Below the pieces are notes generated by a model. The model did not search any database and was not told where the DNA came from. It was given only the letters and a program-made list of their open reading frames with translations. The position numbers and the translations under genes are program-made. DNA of 64,000 nt. Source: Nocardioides albus. GTDB lineage: Bacteria; Actinomycetota; Actinomycetes; Propionibacteriales; Nocardioidaceae. The DNA lies in assembly GCF_014648255.1 (NCBI RefSeq), contig NZ_BMQT01000012.1:62001-126000 (forward strand), in the 5' to 3' direction. How positions within the stretch are numbered: position 1 is the first letter of the stretch; each line of letters begins with the position of its first letter. This document shows, one piece after another, positions 34,709 through 42,527 of the stretch.

Positions 34709-37407
34709 CGGACTGTCTCCAGGTCGGCGACCGGCTCGACGGGGTCAGCGAGCGCGGTCTGGGGTCGGGTGTCTGCGGCCGGTACGGCATGGACGATCGC
34801 GTCCGCGACCTGCGGCACGGCCGGCAGGGACGGCATCCCGAGAAGCACGGTGGCGCCTCGCGAGGTCAGCGCTGACAGGGCCGCGATCTGGCCGCTGTCG
34901 AGCACGGTGGGGTTGTCGATCGCGACCAGCGCCGGCACCCGCCGGGTCTCGGCGAGCCCAAGCGCTTCGTCGACGCTGCCGATGAGGGCCGCCCGGGCGC
35001 GTACCGCTCCGGACTCCTCGGGCAGAAGCCGGTCGAGCACCACCAGCTGCCCGGAGAACCCGAGCCGGCCGGTGAGGGCAGCGAGTGCGGCAGACCGGGC
35101 GATGGGGTCGGATCCGTGGACGACGCCGATCCCCGCCGGCCGCAGCGTCAGGTCGAGCGGAGCAAGCGCATCGGACACCGCGACGTGACGAGCCCGCACG
35201 GCAACCGAGCCGTGCGAGGCCACGTAGTCGGCATGCTCCAGGTGGTGGACGAGCGCCTCGCCCTCGATGTCGAGGACCGGCATCCGTCGATCGAGCCAGC
35301 GCGGCAGCCACCAGGCCCGGCGCCCGAGCAGGGCGAGCACCGCCGGAACCAGCGTCATCCGCACCAGGAACGCGTCCACGAGCACGCCCACGGTGAGACC
35401 CAGCGCCATCGGCTTCACGATCGGGTCGCCGTTGGGCACGAAGGCCGCGAAGACGGCGACCATGATGATCGCCGCGGCGGTGACGACGCGGGCGCTGGCG
35501 GCGAACCCGGTGTCCACGGAACGCCGCGCGTCGCCGGTGTGGACGAAGTCCTCGCGCATCCGGGAGACCAGGAACACCTCGTAGTCCATCGCGAGCCCGA
35601 AGAGCACGCCCATCAGGATGATCGGGAAGAACGCGATCACCGGGCCGACCTTGGCGACGTTGAACAGGTCGGCGCCCCAGCCCCACTCGAAGACCGCGGC
35701 GACGACACCGAACGAGGCCGCCACGGACAGCACATAGCCCAAGGTGGCCTTCAACGGCACCGCGATCGAGCGGAACACGATCGCCAGCAGGATCAACGAC
35801 AGCCCGACCACGACGGCTCCGAACGGGAGGATCGCCCCGGACAGCCGAGCGCTGACATCGATGGCGACCGCGGTCTGCCCGGTGACCATGACGTCCTCGA
35901 CCCCGAACCGCTTCTCCAGGTCGGCGGAGTCCGCGCGGATCTCCTTGACCAGGGCAGCGGTCTCCGGAGAGCTCTTCTCGGTGGTCGGATAGATCACCAC
36001 GAGCCCGAGGTCTGCGGTCCGGTTCGGCGTCGCCAGGGCGACCTTCTGCACCCCGTCGTAGGTCCCGAGCGTTTCGCCCAGGGAGTCCATCACCCCGATC
36101 GGGTCTGTGTTGGCGATGATGTCCGCGGTCACGAACAGCGGCGCGTTGTAGCCCGGCCCGAAGTCGCGGCTGATCAGGTCGTACGTCTCCCGCGGAGCGC
36201 TCCCGGGCTCGGCGCTGCCGTTGTCGTTGAGCCCCAGCGCGAGGTCGCGCGCCGGGATCGCCAGGACGGCGATCACCAGCAGCGAGACAACGACGGTGAG
36301 AACCGGCACCTTGGTCACCAGTCGCACCCAGCGTGCCCCGAGAGTGTTGGCGTGAGGCCGCCCCTCCGCGACAGCCTCACGCCGATGGGCCCGAGACCCG
36401 GGCTTCGGCCGAAGCCGCTCACCCGCGAGAGCGAGGAGAGCGGGCACGGCGGTGAGCGCGACGAGCACCGCGACCAGGACGGCCGAGGCGGCCGCGTACC
36501 CCATCACCGCCAGGAACGGGATGCCCGCGACCACGAGGCCGCACAGCGCGATGATGACCGTGACACCCGCGAAGATGACCGCGCTGCCGGCTGTCGCCAC
36601 CGCCCGGGCGATCGACTCCTCCACCCCGAGACCGGCGGCGAGCTGGCTGCGATGCCGCGCGATCACGAACAGCGCGTAGTCGATGCCGACCGCGAGCCCG
36701 ATCATCAGCGCCAGCGTCGGGGTGGTCGCCGAGATCGTGGTGACGGCGGCGACCGAGAAGATCCCCGCCATCGCGATCGCCACCCCGAGCAGTGCGGTCA
36801 GGATCGGCAGGCCGGCGGCCAGCAGCGACCCGAACGTGATCGCCAGGACGAGCAGGGCGATCAGGATCCCGATCCCCTCGGTCGCACTGACGTGCACCCC
36901 CGTGACGGAGTACGCATCCCCGCCGACGTGGAGCTCCAGCGAAGACCCCGACGGCAGCTCCACAGCATCTTCCAGATCCGAGGTCACACCCTCGGGGAGC
37001 TCGTCGAGACCGACGTCGAGCTGCACCGTCGCCAGCGCGTCCCGGCCGTTGTCGCTGACGGTCCTGCTCTCCGAGGCAAGCGGGTCGGTGACCGTCGCGA
37101 CGTGGTCCACCTTCTCGACCTCGGCGAGCACGTCCGCGACCTCGCCCCTGTGGTCCTCGATCCGATCCCCTTCGGGAGCCACGAAAACCAGCTGAGCCGA
37201 GGTCCCGGAGACCTCGGGGAAGCGCTGGGTGAGCGCGTCCAGCCCCTGCTGGGACTCGGTGCCCGGGATCGTGAAGTCGTTCTGCAGCTTGCCGCCGAGC
37301 GAGACGGTCAGCGCACCCAGCAGCACCGCGAGCAGGAGCCAGAGCGCCAGCACGGTCTTGGCGTGGCGCGCGACCTGTCGGCCGAGTCGGTAGAGGTAGG
37401 AGGACAC
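34705..37407 (-). CDS. MMPL/RND-type exporter with a degenerate ATPase-like C-terminus
   Basis: A 900-residue protein. Two RND repeats, each with a large outer loop and a helix bundle (GLAVGIDYALF and GLAMDYEVFLVSRMRE mark the cytoplasmic turns), make the MMPL core to about residue 700. The last 190 residues are not typical of MMPL: LTLRPAGIGVVHGSDPIARSAALAALTGRL looks like an ABC ATPase core without a usable Walker A, and a later hydrophobic strand ends in IDNPT, like a weak Walker B. It forms an operon with YhgE and is divergent from a TetR gene. It likely exports lipids or drugs. Confidence 0.87.
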   Translation of the reverse strand: MSSYLYRLGRQVARHAKTVLALWLLLAVLLGALTVSLGGKLQNDFTIPGTESQQGLDALTQRFPEVSGTSAQLVFVAPEGDRIEDHRGEVADVLAEVEKVDHVATVTDPLASESRTVSDNGRDALATVQLDVGLDELPEGVTSDLEDAVELPSGSSLELHVGGDAYSVTGVHVSATEGIGILIALLVLAITFGSLLAAGLPILTALLGVAIAMAGIFSVAAVTTISATTPTLALMIGLAVGIDYALFVIARHRSQLAAGLGVEESIARAVATAGSAVIFAGVTVIIALCGLVVAGIPFLAVMGYAAASAVLVAVLVALTAVPALLALAGERLRPKPGSRAHRREAVAEGRPHANTLGARWVRLVTKVPVLTVVVSLLVIAVLAIPARDLALGLNDNGSAEPGSAPRETYDLISRDFGPGYNAPLFVTADIIANTDPIGVMDSLGETLGTYDGVQKVALATPNRTADLGLVVIYPTTEKSSPETAALVKEIRADSADLEKRFGVEDVMVTGQTAVAIDVSARLSGAILPFGAVVVGLSLILLAIVFRSIAVPLKATLGYVLSVAASFGVVAAVFEWGWGADLFNVAKVGPVIAFFPIILMGVLFGLAMDYEVFLVSRMREDFVHTGDARRSVDTGFAASARVVTAAAIIMVAVFAAFVPNGDPIVKPMALGLTVGVLVDAFLVRMTLVPAVLALLGRRAWWLPRWLDRRMPVLDIEGEALVHHLEHADYVASHGSVAVRARHVAVSDALAPLDLTLRPAGIGVVHGSDPIARSAALAALTGRLGFSGQLVVLDRLLPEESGAVRARAALIGSVDEALGLAETRRVPALVAIDNPTVLDSGQIAALSALTSRGATVLLGMPSLPAVPQVADAIVHAVPAADTRPQTALADPVEPVADLETVR

Positions 37408-37410
37408 ATT

Positions 37411-37445
37411 CGATACATTAACGCATTCAGTACAAAACTGTATCG
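37411..37445. promoter_or_regulatory. Probable TetR operator region between MMPL and tetR
   Basis: The 61-bp divergent gap is AT-rich compared with its surroundings. CGATACA (37411-37417) and TGTATCG (37439-37445) form an inverted repeat enclosing GTACAAAACTG. A divergent TetR gene makes this the likely control site for both directions. Confidence 0.55.
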
Positions 37446-37468
37446 TCGGCGTATGTGAGGATTGCTAC

Positions 37469-38092
37469 ATGACCGAGGTGAAGGCCCCCAGGCGACGTAC
37501 GAACACCCGCGCGCGACTGCTGAACGCGGCCGTCGACGTCTTCGTCGAGCGCGGGGCGCGCCGGGTCACCGTCGACGACCTGGTCAGCGCCGCCGGCTAC
37601 ACGCGCGGAGCCTTCTACTCCAACTTCGCCAGCGTCGAGGAGGTGCTCCTCGAGGCGTTCAAGGAGGAGTCCGAGAGACTCATCGAGGCCGTACGCTCCG
37701 CCGTCGCCGAACACGCCGACGCCGAGTCGAGCGAGTCGCTGATCTCGGCAGCCTTCGACGCGGTCCGCCCCACGCAGGACCGCTGGTTCGTCCTGCAGAG
37801 CGAGGTGGTCCTGCAGAGCCTCCGCGACCCCGACGCGCGGGAGATCAGCTCGGCCACCTTCACCGCCCTGAGCGAGCAGCTGGTCGAGGTGGTCGAGCTC
37901 GCCCTGGACCGCCTCGACTGCACCTCCACCATGCCGACCGATCTCCTCGCCCAGACGATGATGGGCGTGTTCCTGCACAGCCTCACGATGCGTACGATCC
38001 GGCCCGACGACCCCCGCGCCGACCGGCTCCTCGCCGAAGCACTCCCCCAGATCCTCGATGGAGTATCCGTGCCCCGGGTTACCAGGGCTTGA
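37469..38092 (+). CDS. TetR-family regulator
   Basis: A 207-residue TetR regulator. The helix-turn-helix spans about residues 30-60 (VTVDDLVSAAGYTRGAFYSNFAS). It is divergent from the MMPL-YhgE operon and most likely represses it. Its last 14 bp overlap the convergent 107-residue gene at 38079. The ligand is unknown. Confidence 0.87.
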   Translation: MTEVKAPRRRTNTRARLLNAAVDVFVERGARRVTVDDLVSAAGYTRGAFYSNFASVEEVLLEAFKEESERLIEAVRSAVAEHADAESSESLISAAFDAVRPTQDRWFVLQSEVVLQSLRDPDAREISSATFTALSEQLVEVVELALDRLDCTSTMPTDLLAQTMMGVFLHSLTMRTIRPDDPRADRLLAEALPQILDGVSVPRVTRA

Positions 38093-38402
38093 TGGCCTCC
38101 ATGTAGAGCGACTCGGCCCGTCGCCGTTCGGTGTCAGGGGCGGCGTCGAGCTCGGTGTCGCCGAACATGCGACGACCGGGCTCCGGGAAGCCTCCCGCCC
38201 GGAACATGCTTCGGGCTTTGCGACGCTGAACGGGACTCACCGCGTTGGTCACGACCATCCGGGCAGTCCCGCGCTTGCTCACCGGAACGGCGTGCTTGGT
38301 GATCCGGCGAAGCCAGGAGTCGGTCGGATTGGTCGAGTTCAGCCGTTCCTGGGCCACGTCAACGGCGGCGAAGTACGCCTCGAGTCGTGCACGATCGTCC
38401 AC
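38079..38402 (-). CDS. Hypothetical 107-residue protein with the surface-locus promoter
   Basis: A small, basic, Arg-rich cytoplasmic protein without recognised motifs (starts MDDRARLEAYFAAVDVAQ). Its 3' end overlaps tetR by 14 bp in convergent orientation. Upstream, at 38450-38477 on the minus strand, lies a copy of the CGTCAT-N15-TGTCTTG promoter found before the exopolysaccharide genes, so it may belong to that regulon. Otherwise it could be taken as unrelated; I cannot name a family. Confidence 0.6.
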   Translation of the reverse strand: MDDRARLEAYFAAVDVAQERLNSTNPTDSWLRRITKHAVPVSKRGTARMVVTNAVSPVQRRKARSMFRAGGFPEPGRRMFGDTELDAAPDTERRRAESLYMEAIKPW

Positions 38403-38449
38403 GGTTTCCCCCTTGTCATGACAGGCGACTCTTCTGTCGTCTAATCCTT

Positions 38450-38477
38450 CAAGACACCCCCGACGCGGATCATGACG
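38450..38477 (-). promoter_or_regulatory. Putative ECF-type promoter for the 107-residue gene
   Basis: On the minus strand CGTCAT (38472-38477), spacer of 15, TGTCTTG (38450-38456). It points at the gene starting at 38402. One base shorter in spacer than the other four copies. Confidence 0.55.
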
Positions 38478-38553
38478 CCACGAAGACGAGGAGTTCAGGC
38501 GCCTTTCCCTTCCCCAGACGGGGAGATGATGTGCGTCACACTTTCTCCTGTGC

Positions 38554-38582
38554 CGTCATAGCACGGTCGGATCGCTGTCTTG
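38554..38582 (+). promoter_or_regulatory. Putative ECF-type promoter for the plus-strand surface genes
   Basis: CGTCAT (38554-38559), spacer of 16, TGTCTTG (38576-38582). It points at the secreted-protein gene starting near 38687 and, beyond it, the first propeller gene. Confidence 0.62.
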
Positions 38583-38686
38583 GCCTATCGAGTCACTCCA
38601 CACGTACCGCACCGGAGCGAGCAGCGCCGCTCGCGACCATCCGCGGAACTCGTGTGGATCACTTCGATCCGAAAGAAGTACCCCCG

Positions 38687-39361
38687 TTGCACGAGCCAAG
38701 ACGACACCGAGCAGTCATCATGGGCGCCTTCGCCTTCCTCCTGGCCGGAGGTGGCGTGGTTGCCGTCATGAACCTGACCGGCAGCACCCCGACACCCGAC
38801 GAACCGACGGCGAGCTCGCCAAGCGCGCCGAGCGCGTCACCGGACAGCGAGAAGGACGCGCCGAACGCTGCCGACACGACGCCCGACCTCAGCGACAGCA
38901 CCGGCCTGAGCGCGGGGGCGCTGACCGCCGCCGCGAAGAAGGCCTCGGTCGAACCCGCGACCGTCGCGGACGCCACGACGAGCATCGACACGGCGCTCGA
39001 CTCGTTCTTCGCTCCGCTCGAAGAGGGGGAGAAGCCCGAGGTCCCCAACGTCGGGAAGGCTCTGGCTGACGAGATCGAGATCGTCCAGTACGAGCGTCAG
39101 GACGCCGGTTGGACGATCACCGGGACCCCCACGATGGATGACCTCGAGGTGGTCGAGGTCGACGACCCGAGCAAGCCCAAGGCGATGACGATCAGGGCGT
39201 GCGTCGACACCAGCGACGTCACCATCAAGAACTCCACCGGCCGAGACATGACGACGAAGACCGCCACCCGGTCGCGGTCGGTGTTCGAGATGGACCTGGT
39301 CAAGGGCGAGTGGCGGGTGACCTCCCGCAGCCTCGCCGGCAACGCGGACTGCTCGGCCTGA
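38687..39361 (+). CDS. Small secreted/membrane-anchored protein, paralogue of the gene at 51738
   Basis: A 224-residue protein if started at TTG 38687, which has GAAAGAAG seven bases upstream; the alternative ATG is 38720. One N-terminal hydrophobic helix is followed by a Ser/Pro/Asp-rich linker and a globular domain with two cysteines (RACVDTSDV and NADCSA). The domain matches the protein at 51738 residue by residue over long stretches (S-I/V-D-T-x-L-D-x-x-F-A-P-L; G-R-D-M-T; R-S-R-S). The Cys-(x)n-W-(x)n-Cys layout recalls NTF2-like secreted domains. It lies 70 bp before a propeller giant, as the paralogue does on the other strand. Confidence 0.7.
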   Translation: MHEPRRHRAVIMGAFAFLLAGGGVVAVMNLTGSTPTPDEPTASSPSAPSASPDSEKDAPNAADTTPDLSDSTGLSAGALTAAAKKASVEPATVADATTSIDTALDSFFAPLEEGEKPEVPNVGKALADEIEIVQYERQDAGWTITGTPTMDDLEVVEVDDPSKPKAMTIRACVDTSDVTIKNSTGRDMTTKTATRSRSVFEMDLVKGEWRVTSRSLAGNADCSA

Positions 39362-39431
39362 AAAACCTCCACCTCTCGGGAACCTTCCACCGCACGGCCA
39401 TCGATGCCGTGCCCCCAGAGATGCGCAGGAC

Positions 39432-42377
39432 ATGAGGGAACAGATGATCACGACGTCCACACCCGGCCGACGCCGGCACAAGATGAGGGCGGTCGCACTG
39501 CCCATCGCCCTGGCGGTCACCACCACGGTGCTGGCATCCACGGGTGCGGCGGCAGGACGGCCGGCGACAGGGTCCCCGGCGACGGACACACCTCAGGCCA
39601 CGTCTCCGGACGCGACCGCAGCGCTCGGCTCAATCTCTCGCCCGGCGGCGTCGTGCTGGGAGATCAAGGAGCAGCGCCCGGACGCGCCGTCGGGGACGTA
39701 CTGGCTGTGGACGCCGAAGCTCGAGGTCGCCGACCAGTTCTACTGCGACCAGGAGACCGACGGCGGCGGCTGGGTGCTGATCGGGCGCGGCCGCGAAGCC
39801 TGGAACCGGTCCGACGCCGGCATGGGCACGACCGCCGACGTACGCAAGACCATCACCGGCCCCGGCGCCTTCGCCCCTCGCACCCTCTCGGCCGAGGTGA
39901 TCAACGGCCTGTACAACGGCGAGCGGGCCGACGCCCAGCAGATGCGGCTGCGCCGCGCCCTGGACGGCACCGGCACCAACTGGCAGGAGACCCGCTACGC
40001 CTACTCGTCGGGTATGCCGACCTGGTCCTGGCCTGCAGCCCACGGAGCCGAGACTCCGGTCAAAGGGGTGACCTTCGACGGTGCGACAGCCGCCGCCGGA
40101 AGCAACACCGTAGGTTGGGTAGGGACCCAGCAGAGCATCGCCAGCCTCTACACCCGGATCAACGCGTACACCTACAACGGGGGCACCTGGGCCCACCACA
40201 AGACGGCAGCTCTGCCCGGCGCTTCGACAGCGAGCGACAGCTACGTCTACCACAGCGGCGGCTGGCTCAACGTGCCGTTCACGCAGGTGTTCAGCCGGCC
40301 GAAGGTGACCTCGTCCGCCTTCGTCGCGGTTCCGGAGGAGGGTCTGGCCGAGGCGCGCAACAAGGCCGTCGTCCGCGACGGGTCGTTGAAGAACCCCTGG
40401 GGCGTCACCGGGCGTAGCCCCCTGTTCCGAGACAACCTCGACGTCGAGGTCCAGGCCTTCGGCGAGGACAAGGCCACAGGCATCATGTATGTCGGCGGCA
40501 ACTTCACCACCGTCCAACGCGACAGCAGCGCCACCGACGCCGCCACCCAGCAGTTCCTCGCCGCCTTCGACGCCACCACCGGCGAGTGGATCCCCACCTT
40601 CCGCCCCGAGCTCGACGGGCAGGTCAAGTCCATCGAAGTCCTCCCCGGCGGACGCCTCGCCGTCGGCGGCGAGTTCAGCAACGCCGACAGCGCACCCCAC
40701 GAAGGCTTCGTCGTCCTGGACAAGTCCACCGGGCGCGTCCACCAGGACTTCAGCACGCTGCTCGTCAACCGCGTCTCCGTCGAGACCGTCTCCGTGTGGG
40801 ACATCGTCACCCACGACGGCTGGCTCTACCTCGGCGGCAAGTTCACCCACGCCACCGGCCCGAGCTCCACCCGTGAGGTCTACAGCCGCAACATCATGCG
40901 CCTGCGCCTCGACGACCTCACCCCCGACCGCACCTTCACCGCAGAGCTCAACGGCGGCGCCGTCGACCTCGACATCCACAACGGCCGCCTCTACGCAGCC
41001 GGCACCTTCAGCCTGAACAAGGGCGCCTCAGCTTTCCGGGCACTCGCCATCAACCTCAGCGACTACACGCAGGTTCCCTGGAAGATCAACGTCAGCTACG
41101 GCAACGCGGTCCTGAACTCCCGCCAGTACGGTGTGGTGGCCACCGACACCTCCGTGTGGCTCACGGGGGCGGAGCACCTCCATGCGGCTTACGACTCCAG
41201 CGATCTGTCGCTGAAGCAGACCTGGATGCAGTACGCGGGTGGCGACGGTCAGACGATCGCCAGCAACGGTGACACCGTCTTCGCCGGATGCCACTGCTGG
41301 GGCAAGTCCTACGAGGGTGCTGCGAAATGGGGCGCATCGGGGACGAACTTCGAGGAGATCTCTGCGATCGGCGCCTACGACGCCGTCGGCACCACCCTCC
41401 AGCGCACACCCAAGGTCTGGGACCCGGCATTCTCCTCCCGTCACGGTGACGGTGCCTGGGCCAGCCACATCGACTCCCGCGGCACTCTGTGGGTCGGTGG
41501 CGACTTCACCCACGCGGTGCCACACGGCTGGACCTCGCGTCGCTGGACCGGTGGCTTCGTCCGGTTCGAGCAAGACCTCGATGCCATCGCACCCGCGGTC
41601 CCGACCGGCCTGTCCGTCGTCACCGACGGCACCTGGGACGCGCTCTCCTGGGAACCGGGAGGTGAGGGCGTGACATACCAGGTGTTCGCGATCGGCAGCG
41701 GCGAACTGGTCACCCAGACCACCGACACCGCCGTCGCCGTGCCTGCGCGCCCTGATGGCACCCGCTATGTCGTACGCGCCCTCGACTCCGACGGCAACAT
41801 CTCCGCAACCAGCAACGCCGTCGTCGCCCAGCCCGGCGAGATCTCCGCCGATCTCATCCCCGAGGCCAGCCCGACCCGGCCGGTCCAGCTCATCTCGCCA
41901 CGCGCGACCTGGTCCCACTCCCACGACGCCGGACGACCCGACGGCTGGCCAGCCGTCGAACCGTTCACCTCAACCGGCACCGCACCGCTCGGCTGGGGCA
42001 CCAACGACGTCGCCACCGCCTTCCCCGCCGCCGCCGACGGCACCCGCCCCCTGGCCTCCTACTACGCCAAGTCCTTCGATCTCCCCGCCGACGCCCCACA
42101 TCAGGAGCTCGTCGTCACCGTCCGCATCGACGACGGCACCGCCGTCTACCTCAACGGCAAAGAGGTCCTACGCGAGAACCTCCCCGACGGGGAGCTCGCC
42201 GATCGCACGTACGCCACCCAGTCGGTCTCCGGAAACGCGGCACCGGACAACACCAAGACCGTCCGGATCCCCATCACCGACCTGGCCGAAGGCACCAACA
42301 CCATCACCGCGGAGGTCCACTCCAACTGGACCAAGGCACCCAGCTCGACCTTCGACCTCGAAGCCGTCCTGCAGTAA
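39432..42377 (+). CDS. Giant secreted protein: fibrinogen-type domain, beta-propeller, FN3, C-terminal beta-domain
   Basis: A 981-residue precursor (an internal ATG at 39444 with AGGGA upstream is possible). After the signal peptide comes a fibrinogen C-terminal-like domain: SCWEIK, GTYWLWTP, then FYCDQETDGGGWVLIGRG. Residues about 330-700 form a propeller of Delta-60-like repeats (MYVGGNFTTVQR, LAVGGEFSN, LYLGGKFTHA, LWVGGDFTHA) with an AGCHCWG motif. An FN3-like domain follows (VPTGLSVV...YQVFA), then a beta-domain with DDGTAVYLNGKEVLRENLP, seen in many secreted hydrolases as a sugar-binding module. No sorting signal is present. I infer a surface or matrix adhesin. Confidence 0.82.
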   Translation: MREQMITTSTPGRRRHKMRAVALPIALAVTTTVLASTGAAAGRPATGSPATDTPQATSPDATAALGSISRPAASCWEIKEQRPDAPSGTYWLWTPKLEVADQFYCDQETDGGGWVLIGRGREAWNRSDAGMGTTADVRKTITGPGAFAPRTLSAEVINGLYNGERADAQQMRLRRALDGTGTNWQETRYAYSSGMPTWSWPAAHGAETPVKGVTFDGATAAAGSNTVGWVGTQQSIASLYTRINAYTYNGGTWAHHKTAALPGASTASDSYVYHSGGWLNVPFTQVFSRPKVTSSAFVAVPEEGLAEARNKAVVRDGSLKNPWGVTGRSPLFRDNLDVEVQAFGEDKATGIMYVGGNFTTVQRDSSATDAATQQFLAAFDATTGEWIPTFRPELDGQVKSIEVLPGGRLAVGGEFSNADSAPHEGFVVLDKSTGRVHQDFSTLLVNRVSVETVSVWDIVTHDGWLYLGGKFTHATGPSSTREVYSRNIMRLRLDDLTPDRTFTAELNGGAVDLDIHNGRLYAAGTFSLNKGASAFRALAINLSDYTQVPWKINVSYGNAVLNSRQYGVVATDTSVWLTGAEHLHAAYDSSDLSLKQTWMQYAGGDGQTIASNGDTVFAGCHCWGKSYEGAAKWGASGTNFEEISAIGAYDAVGTTLQRTPKVWDPAFSSRHGDGAWASHIDSRGTLWVGGDFTHAVPHGWTSRRWTGGFVRFEQDLDAIAPAVPTGLSVVTDGTWDALSWEPGGEGVTYQVFAIGSGELVTQTTDTAVAVPARPDGTRYVVRALDSDGNISATSNAVVAQPGEISADLIPEASPTRPVQLISPRATWSHSHDAGRPDGWPAVEPFTSTGTAPLGWGTNDVATAFPAAADGTRPLASYYAKSFDLPADAPHQELVVTVRIDDGTAVYLNGKEVLRENLPDGELADRTYATQSVSGNAAPDNTKTVRIPITDLAEGTNTITAEVHSNWTKAPSSTFDLEAVLQ

Positions 42378-42410
42378 CGGAAGCCAGGACAGAAGCGGAA
42401 TCAGAACGGG

Positions 42411-42451
42411 CCGGCCGGGCAGCGCGCACTGCGCAATCGCTGTCCGGCCGG
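42411..42451 (+). terminator. GC hairpin between the two plus-strand propeller genes
   Basis: CCGGCCGG-rich arms (42411-42422, 42440-42451) with one G-U type pair. A very similar hairpin follows the next gene at 45305-45338. Confidence 0.65.
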
Positions 42452-42463
42452 TGCTCGCCACAG

Positions 42464-42492
42464 CGTCATAGCCACGGCTCCTCGGTGTCTTG
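42464..42492 (+). promoter_or_regulatory. Putative ECF-type promoter for the second propeller gene
   Basis: CGTCAT (42464-42469), spacer of 16, TGTCTTG (42486-42492), 35 bp before ATG 42528. It follows the hairpin at 42411, so this gene can be transcribed on its own. Confidence 0.65.
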
Positions 42493-42527
42493 GTTGTTGA
42501 ACACACAGCACAGGAAGAGAAGCCCAA

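Larger units (their letters stand above)
38403..38686. other. Divergent regulatory gap
   Basis: This 284-bp gap between the 107-residue gene and the small secreted-protein gene has no open frame I would call. It holds two back-to-back copies of the CGTCAT...TGTCTTG promoter (38450-38477 minus, 38554-38582 plus), about 76 bp apart and pointing outward. Confidence 0.6.

Noticed and set aside
35116..37458. 780-codon plus-strand frame opposite MMPL
   Set aside because: Composition is Arg/Asp/His repeats without any fold; MMPL motifs on the minus strand are decisive.
37385..37468. Riboswitch in front of the MMPL/TetR pair
   Set aside because: The gap is only 61 bp and its inverted repeat is explained by a TetR operator.
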